A stretch of DNA of 64,000 bases from Macrococcoides goetzii (GTDB lineage: Bacteria; Bacillota; Bacilli; Staphylococcales; Staphylococcaceae): NCBI RefSeq assembly GCF_002742385.2, contig NZ_MJBI02000001.1, positions 868,001 to 932,000 of the forward strand, read 5' to 3'. The notes beneath the pieces are model-generated. The model was not told where the DNA came from. It made no database searches and was given only the letters and a program-made list of their open reading frames with translations. Both the position numbers and the translations under genes were made by a program. Below, in pieces: positions 49,991 to 61,426 of the stretch; the first letter of the stretch is position 1, and each line of letters begins with the position of its first letter.

Positions 49991-50602
49991 ATGGTTAAAT
50001 ATACTTTTACAAAAAAAGATTTCGATGTTTTTAATATTGATGGTCTTGCGCCACGTATGGAAGCATTGATTGACACGACACGTCCTAAGTTAGAAGCTCT
50101 AGGAGAGCACTTTAGTGCATATTTAAGTGAACAAACAGATGAAACTTTCTATCCGCACGTTGCCAAACATCTACGTAGAAAGACTAATCCCCCAAATGAT
50201 ACATGGGTTGCTTTTGCTACGAACAAACGTGGTTATAAAATGTTACCTCATTTCCAAATTGGATTGTTTGGCAGTCACGCATTTGTATTATTCGGAGTTA
50301 TATATGAATCTCCTGATAAGGAACGTATGGCGAAAAAATGGAAGAAACAAATTAAAACAATTCAAGCATTAGGTGATGAATATATCATTAAAGGCGATCA
50401 TATGAAAGAAAATTATGATTTCATTAAAGATATAAAAAAGAAAGATATCGAAGCTTATATCGATCGACTTATTAATGTCAAAAAAGGTGAATTAATGTTT
50501 GGTAAGGTGTTCTTTCCTGGCGATGCTGCTTTAAAATCTGATAAAGCATTTATTCATGAAATTGAGAAAACATACTTTGAATTACTACCTTTATATCAAT
50601 AA
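49991..50602 (+). CDS. yktB: UPF0637 (DUF1054, YktB-like) protein
   Basis: A soluble 203-aa protein; NDTWVAFATNKRGYKMLPHF near 75-94 and GLFGSHAFVLFGVI near 97-110 match the family. Function unknown. The start is the ATG of MVKYTF (49991), after GCGAGG; upstream extension of 28 codons lacks a site. Divergent from suhB, as yktB-yktC neighbours are in bacilli. Confidence 0.88.
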   Translation: MVKYTFTKKDFDVFNIDGLAPRMEALIDTTRPKLEALGEHFSAYLSEQTDETFYPHVAKHLRRKTNPPNDTWVAFATNKRGYKMLPHFQIGLFGSHAFVLFGVIYESPDKERMAKKWKKQIKTIQALGDEYIIKGDHMKENYDFIKDIKKKDIEAYIDRLINVKKGELMFGKVFFPGDAALKSDKAFIHEIEKTYFELLPLYQ

Positions 50603-50625
50603 AAAAACGCCCGAGGGCGTTTTTT
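50602..50625. terminator. Bidirectional terminator between yktB and the DUF4064-like gene
   Basis: AAAAAACGCCC pairs with GGGCGTTTTTT with a two-base loop. It overlaps both stop codons (50600-50602 and 50624-50626). Confidence 0.88.
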
Positions 50626-51463
50626 ACTGGTTGCGATTATTGTAGTTGTCACGACGTTCGTTAACTGCATCTTTTGTATTATCAACATAAGTTACACGAT
50701 CACGATCACCATCAAGATTATTATCAAACGTATTACGTTCATTTGAAGCGTTGAAATCATGATCAACATTTGTATGATTTTTCTGCTCTATTACTGTATC
50801 ACGATCAGTATCAACTGTACGATTGTTGTAATTTACTTCACGTTCTTTAGTAACATCTGCATCATAAACATAATCATTGTTACGCTCACGTTCGATTGTT
50901 TCGTCACGCTCAACATAAGTAGGTGCAACATTACGTTTTCTCTCAACTGTTTCTACTTCACGATGATCTTCATAATAATCATTATTTGTAATTACTTTAT
51001 CTTTACGCGCAAATAATAAAATTGCTGCGATTAAGAAGAATAAAGGAATAAATCCTAAAATGATTGTTAAGAATAATGGTGCAGTCAGTAATCCTGCTAA
51101 TAATAACATGACACCTGCTAAAATACGCTTTTTCATTTTAAGTAATCCAATTAAACCAAATAATAATGGTAAAATTGTGTAAGCTATAATGCCCCATACA
51201 CTCTTAATCATTAATGGTACTAATTCATCAACTGACATATTTGCTTCATTTAATGAATTTTGAAAATCAGGATTTTTACCTAATTCATTATTCAATGCTT
51301 CTTTTAATTGTGTAACAAACTCCGGATTATTTCCATTCACTAATAATTGATAAAGACCAAAGATTGAAAGTGCTAATAATGGTAACCAAGCTAACCAACC
51401 AAAGATTTTTTCCGGAACGCGACTTACAGGTTTAACTGTTTGTGTGTATTCTCTACGACTCAT
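50624..51463 (-). CDS. DUF4064-like membrane protein with long charged tail
   Basis: A 279-aa protein. The first half has hydrophobic segments (about 22-42, 85-107, 112-130, 132-152) in the pattern of staphylococcal DUF4064 proteins. From about 155 on it is a hydrophilic, low-complexity tail rich in Asp, Asn, Arg and Glu (for example ERDETIERERNNDY), probably disordered and cytoplasmic. Function unknown. ATG after AAGGAG. Confidence 0.75.
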   Translation of the reverse strand: MSRREYTQTVKPVSRVPEKIFGWLAWLPLLALSIFGLYQLLVNGNNPEFVTQLKEALNNELGKNPDFQNSLNEANMSVDELVPLMIKSVWGIIAYTILPLLFGLIGLLKMKKRILAGVMLLLAGLLTAPLFLTIILGFIPLFFLIAAILLFARKDKVITNNDYYEDHREVETVERKRNVAPTYVERDETIERERNNDYVYDADVTKEREVNYNNRTVDTDRDTVIEQKNHTNVDHDFNASNERNTFDNNLDGDRDRVTYVDNTKDAVNERRDNYNNRNQ

Positions 51464-51543
51464 ATGTTCATCTCCTTATAACTTTATTTAAATATTCTAT
51501 ACCCTACTATAACCTATATATGCAAGAATTTAAAAATAAAATA

Positions 51544-51571
51544 AAAAAGTAAGGCTCTTGCCTTACTTTTT
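51544..51571 (-). terminator. Terminator after potD
   Basis: AAAAAGTAAGGC pairs with GCCTTACTTTTT across a TCTT loop, with T residues following on the minus strand. It ends the xre-potABCD operon and separates it from the next gene's promoter. Confidence 0.88.
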
Positions 51572-51572
51572 G

Positions 51573-52646
51573 TTAGTTCAAACTCATCTTAAATTTTAAA
51601 AATAATTCATTATAGCGCTTAATATTCTCAAATCCTAAATCTTCGTATACTTCAAGTTTTTCCTGTACTGCTTTACTTGGATAAAAGCGTTCATCTTCTC
51701 TCGTTTCTTTATCAAGTAATTTATAACTTGCTGTGTTAGGAGTAGCATAACCAACCCATTCCGTATTCTGCTTACCAATTTTTGCATCTAATAAAAAGTT
51801 AATAAATTTATGCGCACCATCGACATTTTGTGCAGTTTTAGGAATCACCATATTATCGAACCACAGATTTGATCCTTCTTTCGGTACAACAAAATCTAAA
51901 TTTTCATTTTCAGTCATAATATCAGCACCCATACCACTCCAGACAACTGCAACATCTGCTTCTTTTTGAACCATCATCGTATTGATTTCATCACCAACGA
52001 CACCTTTTACGTTAGGTCCTAACTTTTCAAGCTTTTGTTCAGCTTTGTCAAGTATTTGTGGATTGGTTTCATTTAATGACTCACCCATGCTATTAAGTGA
52101 AAAACCAAGTGCTTCACGGGCACCGTCAACGATGAGTACATTATTTTTAAGACGTGGATCCCAGAGACTATCCCAACGTGAGAAGTCAATTCCTTTTGTT
52201 TTATCAGGATTATATAATATACCTACAGTACCCCAGAAATAGGGAATGGAATATTTATTGCCTTTATCAAAATCAAGATTCATAAAATCCGGATTAATAT
52301 TTTTTAAGTTTGGAAGTTTCTTATGATCTATTGGAATAAGAAGTTTCTCTTCCTTCATCTTCTGAATCGCATATTCACTTGGTACAGCAATATCATAATG
52401 TGTACCACCATTTTTAATTTTTGCGAGCATTGATTCATTAGAATCGAAAGTTTCAAGTATTACGCGAATACCATACTCTTTTTCAAACTTTTTAAGTAAT
52501 GCCGGATCGATGTATTCTCCCCAATTATAGACATAAAGTATATTACCTTTACCGCTTTTTGGTGGTGGATCGATAAACTTAGCTGAGAAAAGTAAAAGTA
52601 CGGCAACTGCAAGAGATATAAGAATTAACTGCATCAATTGCTTCAT
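51573..52646 (-). CDS. potD: Spermidine/putrescine-binding protein
   Basis: Extracellular substrate-binding part of the polyamine ABC importer. YNWGEYIDPALL near 40-51 and the Trp/Asp-rich pocket residues (WSGMGADI, YPSKA) fit PotD. 357 aa. An N-terminal hydrophobic stretch (about 6-25) is not followed by a Cys, so it seems to be held by an uncleaved or SPI-type signal rather than lipid. The start overlaps the potC stop (ATGA). Confidence 0.95.
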   Translation of the reverse strand: MKQLMQLILISLAVAVLLLFSAKFIDPPPKSGKGNILYVYNWGEYIDPALLKKFEKEYGIRVILETFDSNESMLAKIKNGGTHYDIAVPSEYAIQKMKEEKLLIPIDHKKLPNLKNINPDFMNLDFDKGNKYSIPYFWGTVGILYNPDKTKGIDFSRWDSLWDPRLKNNVLIVDGAREALGFSLNSMGESLNETNPQILDKAEQKLEKLGPNVKGVVGDEINTMMVQKEADVAVVWSGMGADIMTENENLDFVVPKEGSNLWFDNMVIPKTAQNVDGAHKFINFLLDAKIGKQNTEWVGYATPNTASYKLLDKETREDERFYPSKAVQEKLEVYEDLGFENIKRYNELFLKFKMSLN

Positions 52647-53455
52647 TTCACAACACCTGCTTTCACTTTTCTTCTTTTATCTTGTTTATTTGAAATAAAG
52701 TAATAGATTACAATAATTGTCATGACAATTAAGAATAGTAATGTACTGATTGCATTAATCTCCATAGAAATACCTTTTCTCGCCATTGAATAAATTTCAA
52801 CTGATAATACGCTAAATCCATTGCCCGTTACAAAGAAGCTCACTGTAAAGTCATCAAGGCTATAAGTTAATGCCATAAAGAAACCAGCAATAGCGCCAGG
52901 TAATATATGTGGAATAACAACCTTTGTAATCGTCTGGTAAGTACTTGCACCTAAATCATAACTTGCATTGATAAGTGATTGATTCATATCGTATAACTTC
53001 GGTAAAACCAGTAGTACGACAATCGGCACACAAAATGCGATATGTGAAATCAACACTGACCAGAATCCTAAGCCCATACCTGTATAATGTCCGATTACAG
53101 TAAATAGAATTAAAAATGATGAACCGATAACAACATCGCTACTCACCATCAATATATTATTTAAAGTAAGTAATCCAACTTTTAATTTTTTATTTCTCAT
53201 GTAGTAAATACCTAAAGCACCACAAATACCGATCACTGTAGAAATACTTGCTGCAATCAGTGCAACTGCTAGTGTATTAACAATGATGACCATTAAACGT
53301 TTATTTTGAAATACAGCTATATAGTGATCTAATGTAAATGATTTAAAATGATTCATATTTCCAGCAGAATTGAATGAATAAAACATTAAGTAGAAAATTG
53401 GAAAGTATAAAATGAATAATGCAAATGCTAGAAATAGTTTAGATCTTAGTTTCAT
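52643..53455 (-). CDS. potC: Spermidine/putrescine ABC transporter permease PotC
   Basis: Inner membrane permease of 270 aa with six helices and the EAA loop (ASYDLGASTYQTITKVVIPHI near 165-185) that docks the ATPase. Overlaps potB and potD by four bases each. Confidence 0.95.
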   Translation of the reverse strand: MKLRSKLFLAFALFILYFPIFYLMFYSFNSAGNMNHFKSFTLDHYIAVFQNKRLMVIIVNTLAVALIAASISTVIGICGALGIYYMRNKKLKVGLLTLNNILMVSSDVVIGSSFLILFTVIGHYTGMGLGFWSVLISHIAFCVPIVVLLVLPKLYDMNQSLINASYDLGASTYQTITKVVIPHILPGAIAGFFMALTYSLDDFTVSFFVTGNGFSVLSVEIYSMARKGISMEINAISTLLFLIVMTIIVIYYFISNKQDKRRKVKAGVVK

Positions 53456-54258
53456 TTGACATCCTCACTTCCCTCTTTCGACTTCGTAATAATCATGACT
53501 AACGCCATAGCTAAAATTAAGAACACAGCGATTGTAGAACCCATACCGTAGTTTTGTGTTACAAGAAACTGTTCTTCGATCGCTGTACCTAAGTTAACGA
53601 CTTTGTTTCCGGCAATAAGACGCGTAATCATGAATAAACTTAATGCAGGGATAAATGTCACTTGAATACCTGTTTTCACACCTTCCCATGATAGAGGCAT
53701 AATAACTTTTCTAAAAGTTGTCATCTCATCTGCACCTAAATCGCGCGACGCCTGTAATAAGTTTTCCGGAATAGCATTCATACTATTAAAGATTGGTAAT
53801 ATCATAAAAGGAATGTAAATGTACACCGACACAAAGATAAATGCCGTATTCGTAAATAATAAACTCGTGGCCGGAAGGTGCATCCAGTTCAATAAATCAT
53901 TGATTGTACCTTGCTTACTAAAAATACCGATAAAGGCATAAGTTTTTAATAAAAGATTAATCCATGTCGGCAAAATAATGATAAGCAGCCAGAACTGTTT
54001 ATTTTTTGCAGTGCGTAAAACCATTGCAATCGGATAAGAAATGATGAGACATAACAGTGTAATTATTACTGCATACCAGATTGAACTGAGCGTCATATTA
54101 AAATACGACATCGTAAAGAAATCTTTATAATTTTCTAATGTAAAATGACCACTGTTGTTTGTAAAACTTGTATAAAAAATCATTACTAAAGGCGCAATAA
54201 TAAATATAACAATCCAAATTAAATAGGGAATAAGAAAATATTTTTTTGCTTTTTCCAT
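53452..54258 (-). CDS. potB: Spermidine/putrescine ABC transporter permease PotB
   Basis: Permease partner of PotC, six helices, with the EAA loop ASRDLGADEMTTFRKVIMP near 170-188. 268 aa from the ATG of MEKAKKYF (54258), just after the potA stop, with GAGGTG upstream; the longer frame lies inside potA. Confidence 0.95.
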   Translation of the reverse strand: MEKAKKYFLIPYLIWIVIFIIAPLVMIFYTSFTNNSGHFTLENYKDFFTMSYFNMTLSSIWYAVIITLLCLIISYPIAMVLRTAKNKQFWLLIIILPTWINLLLKTYAFIGIFSKQGTINDLLNWMHLPATSLLFTNTAFIFVSVYIYIPFMILPIFNSMNAIPENLLQASRDLGADEMTTFRKVIMPLSWEGVKTGIQVTFIPALSLFMITRLIAGNKVVNLGTAIEEQFLVTQNYGMGSTIAVFLILAMALVMIITKSKEGSEDVK

Positions 54259-54259
54259 A

Positions 54260-55342
54260 TTACACCTCGTAAGACTCAATACGTGCATCAAATTCTTCTT
54301 CGGTTTCACCTGGGAGCATAATATGAATTGCTTCCTCATCAAATGTTAGACCAACATGTTCTCCAGGTATTGCACTTTTCGTTGATTGAATAATCCACTC
54401 ATTACCAGCCTCATCAAAACAACATATTTCATAATGCACCCCACGGAATAATTGTGAATCTACGACTGCTTTAACTTTACCTGCGTCAGGAGTAGTTATT
54501 TTAATATCTTCAGGACGAATGACAACATCTACTTTAGCATTTGGTTGAAAGCCTTTATCAACACAAGCATATTCATTCCCATACATTTCAACAACATAAT
54601 CACGCTTCATTACACCAGAAACGATATTTGATTCTCCTATAAAATCTGCAACATATCGATTGATTGGTTCATCATAAATATCAGTTGGTGTGCCACTTTG
54701 CTCAATTCTTCCTTTGTTCATAACGAAGATATAATCACTCATTGCAAGCGCTTCTTCCTGATCATGTGTAACGAAAATAAATGTCTTACCAAGACGTTGC
54801 TGTATTTCTCTTAATTCATACTGCATCTCTGTTCTGAGTTTTAAATCAAGTGCTGATAATGGTTCATCAAGTAAGATAATTTCTGGCTCATTGACGATAG
54901 CGCGTGCAATAGCAACACGTTGACGTTGCCCACCACTCATGTCTTTTATTTCTCGATTTTCAAAACCATCTAGTTTTACTAACTTTAAAGCATCCATTAC
55001 GCGCGTTTGCACTTCATTATTATTTACTTTTTTAATGCGTAATCCATATGCGACATTTTCAAATACATTTAAATGAGGGAACAATGCATAATCCTGAAAC
55101 ACAGTATTAACACGACGCTTATTTGCAGGAATATCATTAATTCGATTACCTTCAAAATAAATATCACCTGTCGTAGCCTTTTCAAAACCAGCAATCAAAC
55201 GTAAGATTGTTGTTTTTCCACAACCAGATGGCCCGAGTAATGTATAGAATTTACCTTCTTCAATTTCAAAATTAATATTATCCAGAACTTTGTTTTCGCC
55301 GTATGATTTAGACACATTGTTAAATTGAATAAAATCTTTCAT
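54260..55342 (-). CDS. potA: Spermidine/putrescine ABC transporter ATPase
   Basis: ATPase of the polyamine importer, 360 aa. Walker A GPSGCGKT at 37-44, signature SGGQRQRV near 136-143, Walker B IILLDEP near 156-162, and a C-terminal TOBE domain (about 280-350). It follows the XRE-cupin gene by nine bases. Confidence 0.97.
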   Translation of the reverse strand: MKDFIQFNNVSKSYGENKVLDNINFEIEEGKFYTLLGPSGCGKTTILRLIAGFEKATTGDIYFEGNRINDIPANKRRVNTVFQDYALFPHLNVFENVAYGLRIKKVNNNEVQTRVMDALKLVKLDGFENREIKDMSGGQRQRVAIARAIVNEPEIILLDEPLSALDLKLRTEMQYELREIQQRLGKTFIFVTHDQEEALAMSDYIFVMNKGRIEQSGTPTDIYDEPINRYVADFIGESNIVSGVMKRDYVVEMYGNEYACVDKGFQPNAKVDVVIRPEDIKITTPDAGKVKAVVDSQLFRGVHYEICCFDEAGNEWIIQSTKSAIPGEHVGLTFDEEAIHIMLPGETEEEFDARIESYEV

Positions 55343-55351
55343 GACACTCTC

Positions 55352-55894
55352 CTATAAATATGATTCAGTTGCGACGATTAATACACGTGCATCTTTTTTA
55401 TATCTGTTAAATAACTGATGTGATTCATTTGCTTTAAAATAAAATGATTCACCACGACGTGCTGTATATTCTTTTCTACCGATTCTAATACTTGCTGTCC
55501 CATCTAACACATAAATAAAACTATCTGAAAGACTTGGCTCAAACTTTTTGTATTCTGAATCAGGTTTTAATGTAATTATAACAGGCTCCATATCAAATTC
55601 ATTTGAATCTGGAACTAGCCACTGAATTAAATAGCCATTATCATATTCATCATAAATTGTCTGTTCAGATTTAGGATAATAAATGCGCTGCTCATGCATC
55701 TTCTCATTAAAGAAGTCTGATGGTTCTGATCCTAAAACTTCAAGTATATTAAAGAATGTCTCCATAGACGGTGAACATAAATTACGTTCTAGTTGAGAGA
55801 TATATCCTTTTGATAAATCAGTTCTTTCCCCTAGTTCTTCCTGCGTTAAATTCTTTTGGCGTCGTAAATCTTTTATTTTTTTCCCTATATCCAT
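55352..55894 (-). CDS. XRE-cupin transcriptional regulator of the pot operon
   Basis: An N-terminal helix-turn-helix (about 5-60, LTQEELGERTDLSKGYISQ) and a C-terminal cupin (about 110-178) give a 180-aa regulator of the type that controls polyamine genes (PuuR-like). The start is the ATG of MDIGKKI (55894), after AAGGTG; the longer frame overlaps the promoter. First gene of the operon, so it probably autoregulates through the palindrome at 55921-55935. Confidence 0.9.
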   Translation of the reverse strand: MDIGKKIKDLRRQKNLTQEELGERTDLSKGYISQLERNLCSPSMETFFNILEVLGSEPSDFFNEKMHEQRIYYPKSEQTIYDEYDNGYLIQWLVPDSNEFDMEPVIITLKPDSEYKKFEPSLSDSFIYVLDGTASIRIGRKEYTARRGESFYFKANESHQLFNRYKKDARVLIVATESYL

Positions 55895-55920
55895 GTATTC
55901 ACACCTTAGTTTAATAATTG

Positions 55921-55935
55921 TAAACAATTTGTTTA
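55921..55935. promoter_or_regulatory. Operator palindrome upstream of xre-potABCD
   Basis: TAAACAA-T-TTGTTTA is a perfect 15-base palindrome, lying between the promoter and the ribosome binding site of the XRE gene. It is a likely operator for that repressor. Confidence 0.65.
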
Positions 55936-55946
55936 ATAACGTTTTA

Positions 55947-55975
55947 AATATAGCAGAAAAAAAGGTATAAAACAA
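55947..55975 (-). promoter_or_regulatory. Promoter of xre-potABCD
   Basis: TTGTTT (55975-55970), 17 bases, TATATT (55952-55947) on the minus strand. Transcription would start near 55940, next to the palindrome. Confidence 0.65.
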
Positions 55976-56002
55976 CAGTAATACTAAATTTTTAATTCAG
56001 AA

Positions 56003-56278
56003 TTACACTTTGAAAGTTTTTTCATTTGCAGTTTGTGCTTCTTTAAAGCGTTTCGTTACAACATATCCGTCATAATTAGAAACTTCTTTAAATTCTTTAT
56101 AAATTTTGTTTTCATCTGATTTCATAGGTGCAATTCTTTTAAATGCTTTATATACTGCAGCATAATCATCAGTGTTCACTTTAGATTCATAAGCATCTTC
56201 AATAAGTGCTAAAAAATTCACAACATCAATGATTTCTTCTTGTGTCCATTCCTGATCAATTGGATAACTATAGCTCAT
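56003..56278 (-). CDS. yktA: UPF0223 (YktA-like) protein
   Basis: A small soluble protein, 91 aa from the ATG of MSYSYPIDQEW (56278), after GGAGGAAG. SYPIDQEWTQEEIIDVVNF is the family core. Function unknown. It follows the pdh terminator directly, as yktA follows pdhD-linked genes in bacilli. Confidence 0.9.
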   Translation of the reverse strand: MSYSYPIDQEWTQEEIIDVVNFLALIEDAYESKVNTDDYAAVYKAFKRIAPMKSDENKIYKEFKEVSNYDGYVVTKRFKEAQTANEKTFKV

Positions 56279-56299
56279 TTTGCTTCCTCCGTTAAAAAA

Positions 56300-56327
56300 A
56301 AGCACTATTCATCTCTGAATAGTGCTT
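56300..56327 (-). terminator. Terminator of the pdh operon
   Basis: AAGCACTATTCA pairs with TGAATAGTGCTT across a four-base loop, followed by a long T-run on the minus strand. It lies just upstream of the yktA ribosome binding site. Confidence 0.92.
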
Positions 56328-56346
56328 AATATTTTGTAAAAATAAA

Positions 56347-57753
56347 TTACATAGTATGAATTGGATTACCTAAAGCAACTTCAGCTGCTTCCATTGTAAT
56401 TTCACCTAAAGATGGATGCGCATGAATTGTTAATGCGATATCTTCAACTGTCATACCAGTTTCAATTGCTAATCCTAATTCAGCGATCATATCAGATGCA
56501 CCAGAACCAGCGATTTGAGCACCGATTAATAATCCGTCTTCTTTTAATGTGATTAATTTTAAGAATCCGTCAGTTTCGCCGATAGATAATGCACGACCAT
56601 TTGCTGCATAAGGGAATTTAGAAGCTTTATATTCTAATCCTTCTTCTTTCGCCATCGCTTCAGTATAACCAACTGTTGCTAATTCAGGCTCAGTGAAACA
56701 TACTGCTGGAATTGCAAGATAGTCAACTTCTGATTTTTCACCAGAGATAACTTCAGCTGCAACTTTTCCTTCGTATGATGCTTTATGCGCTAATGGAGGT
56801 CCAGCAACGATATCACCGATTGCAAAGATATTGTCTACTGAAGTACGTCCTTCTTCATTTACTTCTACTAAACCGCGTTCAGTCATCTTCACGCCTAATG
56901 ACTCTAAACCGATTTCTTCAGTATTAGGACGACGACCAACAGTTACTAAACAGTAATCTGCTTCAATTGTATGAGTTTCACCTTTAGCTTCATACGTTAC
57001 TTTAACACCAGTTTCGCTCTCTTCAGCTGATTTAGCCATTGCTTCAGTAACAATGTCTACACCTTTAGCTTTAAGACCCTTTTTAACTACTTGTGTCATT
57101 TGTTTTTCGAATCCGCCTAGAATGTCTTTAGCACCTTCTAAAATTGTTACTTTAGTACCGAAGTTAGCGTAAGCAGTTCCTAATTCAGAACCGATATATC
57201 CACCACCAACTACTACTAAGCTTTTTGGAATTTCAGTTAATGCTAATGCACCTGTTGAATCGATTACACGTTTGTTGAATTTGAAATTAGGAATTTCAAT
57301 TGGACGTGAACCTGTAGCGATAATTGCATGTTTGAAAGTATACGTTTGAGATGCTTTTTCAGTCATAACTTTTAAGTTGTTTTGATCAACGAAATAAGCT
57401 TCACCTTCAACGATTTCAACTTTGTTACCTTTTAATAATGCACCAACACCGCCAGTTAATTTCTTAACAACGCCACCTTTGAATTCTTGTACTTTAGAAA
57501 AATCAACAGTAACGTTTTCAGCTTTAATACCGAAATCTTCAGAATGAACAGCAGTTTCATATTTGTGAGATGCTGATAATAAAGCTTTTGAAGGAATACA
57601 ACCAACGTTTAAACAAACGCCACCTAAACTACCTTTTTCTACGATTGTTACTTTTTGTCCTAATTGAGCTGCACGAATTGCTGCAACATAACCACCAGGA
57701 CCTGCTCCGATTACAATAGTATCTGTTTCAATAGGAAAATCTCCAACTACCAT
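56347..57753 (-). CDS. pdhD: Dihydrolipoyl dehydrogenase (E3)
   Basis: Reoxidises lipoyl groups in the pyruvate dehydrogenase complex and makes NADH. FAD-binding [10 protein letters not shown] near 17-26, redox disulfide Cys47/Cys52 in [13 protein letters not shown], and the C-terminal HAHPSLGE active-site His. 468 aa. Four bases after pdhC. Confidence 0.97.
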   Translation of the reverse strand: MVVGDFPIETDTIVIGAGPGGYVAAIRAAQLGQKVTIVEKGSLGGVCLNVGCIPSKALLSASHKYETAVHSEDFGIKAENVTVDFSKVQEFKGGVVKKLTGGVGALLKGNKVEIVEGEAYFVDQNNLKVMTEKASQTYTFKHAIIATGSRPIEIPNFKFNKRVIDSTGALALTEIPKSLVVVGGGYIGSELGTAYANFGTKVTILEGAKDILGGFEKQMTQVVKKGLKAKGVDIVTEAMAKSAEESETGVKVTYEAKGETHTIEADYCLVTVGRRPNTEEIGLESLGVKMTERGLVEVNEEGRTSVDNIFAIGDIVAGPPLAHKASYEGKVAAEVISGEKSEVDYLAIPAVCFTEPELATVGYTEAMAKEEGLEYKASKFPYAANGRALSIGETDGFLKLITLKEDGLLIGAQIAGSGASDMIAELGLAIETGMTVEDIALTIHAHPSLGEITMEAAEVALGNPIHTM

Positions 57754-57757
57754 GTGC

Positions 57758-59056
57758 TTACCCCTCCATTAATAATAATTCTGGATTATTTAATAAACGT
57801 TTAATATGATTCATAGCATTTTGTCCTGTTGCACCATCAATTTGACGGTGGTCAAAACTTAATGATAATGCTAATACTGGTGCTGCAACGATTTCTCCGT
57901 CTTTAACGATTGCTTTTTGAGCAATTCGACCAATACCTAAAATAGCTACTTCAGGGTGATTGATTACTGGAGTGAACCATTGTCCGCCAGCTGAACCTAT
58001 ATTACTAATTGTACATGATGCACCCTTCATTTCGCTAGGAGAAAGTTTACCATCACGTGCTTTTACGGCTAATTCGTTAATTTCATCAGAAATAGCGAAC
58101 ATAGATTTACGATCTGCATTTTTAACAACAGGTACTAATAATCCGCGTTCAGTATCAGCTGCAATACCGATATTGTAGTAATGTTTGTGTACAACTTCTT
58201 CTGTAGCGTCATCTAAAGAAGTATTTAATGCTGGATATGCTTTAAGTGCAGATACTAACGCTTTAACAACGTATGGTAAGAATGTTAATTTAGTACCTTG
58301 TTCTGCTGCAACTTCTTTAAATTTCTTACGGTGATCCCATAAAGCTTGTACTTCAACTTCATCCATTAACGTAACGTGTGGCGCAGTGTGTTTAGAGTTA
58401 ACCATCGCTTTAGCGATTGCTTTACGCATTGCAGGAATCTTTTCACGTGTTTCAGGGAATTCACCTTCTGGTGCTGCGATTGGTTGTGGTGCAGCTTTTT
58501 CAGTTGATGCAGCTGGCGCATCCGCTTTTGGTGCTTCTGTAGCTTGAGTATTAGCGCCACCATTTAAGTAAGCAGTAATATCATCTTTAATTACACGGCC
58601 ATTTTTACCTGTACCAGTAACCGCTTTAATATTTACACCTTGTTCACGTGCAAATTTACGTACTGACGGCATAGCGATTACACGACGATTTTCATCAACT
58701 TCAACATCTTGTGCAGGCGCTTGTGCAGGTTTTTCTTCTTTAACTTCTTCTGCAACTTTTTCTTCTTTTGCTGCTGCTTCTTCCTTAGATTCAGAAGCTG
58801 ATTCTTGTGCATGTGCATCATCAGAATCAATTGTTACGATGACATCACCTAAGTTAGCTACTGTTCCTTCTTCAGCAACGATCGTATTAATTGTTCCTGA
58901 TACTGGAGATGGAATTTCTACTACTGATTTATCATTTTGTACTTCACATAAAATATCGTCTTCTGCGATGTTATCGCCAGCTTTAACGAACCACTTAACG
59001 ATTTCACCTTCAAAAATCCCCTCACCAAGAGCGGGTAATTTAAATTCAAATGCCAC
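57758..59056 (-). CDS. pdhC: Dihydrolipoyl acetyltransferase (E2)
   Basis: Core of the pyruvate dehydrogenase complex. One lipoyl domain with lipoyl Lys43 in NDKSVVEI, an Ala/Pro/Glu linker, E3-binding domain (about 125-165), second linker and catalytic domain with His403 and Asp407 in [10 protein letters not shown]. 432 aa. The start is GTG, after AGGAGG. Confidence 0.97.
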   Translation of the reverse strand: MAFEFKLPALGEGIFEGEIVKWFVKAGDNIAEDDILCEVQNDKSVVEIPSPVSGTINTIVAEEGTVANLGDVIVTIDSDDAHAQESASESKEEAAAKEEKVAEEVKEEKPAQAPAQDVEVDENRRVIAMPSVRKFAREQGVNIKAVTGTGKNGRVIKDDITAYLNGGANTQATEAPKADAPAASTEKAAPQPIAAPEGEFPETREKIPAMRKAIAKAMVNSKHTAPHVTLMDEVEVQALWDHRKKFKEVAAEQGTKLTFLPYVVKALVSALKAYPALNTSLDDATEEVVHKHYYNIGIAADTERGLLVPVVKNADRKSMFAISDEINELAVKARDGKLSPSEMKGASCTISNIGSAGGQWFTPVINHPEVAILGIGRIAQKAIVKDGEIVAAPVLALSLSFDHRQIDGATGQNAMNHIKRLLNNPELLLMEG

Positions 59057-59114
59057 AATAAATTCCTCCTAAGAATTAATTTTATAATTATAAAATTCAT
59101 TTTATTAAATGATG

Positions 59115-59146
59115 AAAAGTAACATAGTTAAAACAATGTTACTTTT
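59115..59146 (-). terminator. Internal hairpin between pdhB and pdhC
   Basis: AAAAGTAACAT pairs with ATGTTACTTTT, ten-base loop, in the 124-base gap between pdhB and pdhC. The T-tail is short (TTTTCATC), so it may attenuate rather than end the transcript. Downstream the palindrome ATTTTATAATTATAAAAT carries a TATAAT that could be an internal promoter for pdhC. Confidence 0.6.
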
Positions 59147-59180
59147 TACAATACCTTATTACTCGATTTTAAAACTCAAA

Positions 59181-60158
59181 TTAGAATTCTAAAGTCTTTT
59201 TAGCTGCTTCAATGATGTCTTCTTTGTTAGGTAACCAAACATTCTCAGCTTGCGTGTATGGATATGCTGTATCTACAGCTGCTACACGTGCAATTGGAGC
59301 TTCTAATGATAAAATTGCACGTTCAGAAATTTCAGATACTACAGCTGCACCAACACCCGCTTGTTTTTGAGCTTCCTGAACCACTACAACTCGTCCAGTT
59401 TTTTCAACTGATGCAATAATCGTTTCGATATCTAATGGTTGAACCGTACGTAAGTCGATAACTTCGATTGAGTGACCATCTTTTGCTAATTCTTCAGCAG
59501 CTTTCAATGATTCTTGAACCATTGCACCATAAGTAATGATTGATAGGTCAGTACCTTCTTGTTTCACTGCTGCTTTACCGATTTCAATTGTGTACTCTTC
59601 TTCAGGTACTTCTTCACGGAATGAACGGTATAATTTCATATGTTCTAAGAATACAACTGGATCATTATCACGAATAGCTGAAATTAATAATCCTTTTGCA
59701 TCATAAGGGCTTGATGGAATTACCACTTTTAAACCAGGCGTTTGAGCTACTAAACCTTCTAAGTTATCTGCGTGTAATTCAGGTGTATGAACGCCACCAC
59801 CGAATGGTGAACGGATAACAACTGGTGCAGATTTCGTCCCACCAGAACGGAAACTTTGACGTGATAATTGTGCTGCTAATGAATCAAATACTTCGAATAC
59901 AAATCCGAAGAATTGAATTTCCATTACCGGACGGAATCCAGTTAAAGTGAAACCTACCGCTAAACCACCGATACCTGATTCTGCAAGTGGTGTATCGAAT
60001 ACACGATCTTCACCGAATTCTTTTTGAAGTCCTTCAGTCGCACGGAACACACCACCGTTGACACCAACGTCTTCTCCGAATACTAAAACGTTTTCGTCAT
60101 TTTTAAGTTCAGTTTGAAGTGCATTTGTTATTGCTTGGATCATCGTTAATTGTACCAT
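59181..60158 (-). CDS. pdhB: Pyruvate dehydrogenase E1 beta subunit
   Basis: Binds thiamine diphosphate together with PdhA and decarboxylates pyruvate. [17 protein letters not shown] near 28-44 and [13 protein letters not shown] near 57-69 are hallmarks. 325 aa. Three bases after pdhA. Confidence 0.97.
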   Translation of the reverse strand: MVQLTMIQAITNALQTELKNDENVLVFGEDVGVNGGVFRATEGLQKEFGEDRVFDTPLAESGIGGLAVGFTLTGFRPVMEIQFFGFVFEVFDSLAAQLSRQSFRSGGTKSAPVVIRSPFGGGVHTPELHADNLEGLVAQTPGLKVVIPSSPYDAKGLLISAIRDNDPVVFLEHMKLYRSFREEVPEEEYTIEIGKAAVKQEGTDLSIITYGAMVQESLKAAEELAKDGHSIEVIDLRTVQPLDIETIIASVEKTGRVVVVQEAQKQAGVGAAVVSEISERAILSLEAPIARVAAVDTAYPYTQAENVWLPNKEDIIEAAKKTLEF

Positions 60159-60161
60159 GAC

Positions 60162-61298
<1,137 letters not shown>

Positions 61299-61371
61299 TT
61301 ATGTTTTAATTACATTATCTATCATATCATATTTGTGTACTACAGATAAAGAAAAAGATATAAAAGAAAAA

Positions 61372-61402
61372 ACAGCGTCACAACAATGGTTATAGACGCT
61401 GT
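61372..61402 (-). terminator. Terminator after the ykyA-like gene
   Basis: ACAGCGTC pairs with GACGCTGT across a 15-base loop, with TTTTTTC following on the minus strand. It lies upstream of pdhA, so a transcript from the region near 61430 would have to pass it. Confidence 0.82.
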
Positions 61403-61426
61403 ATTACTACAATATTTTTACTGTTA

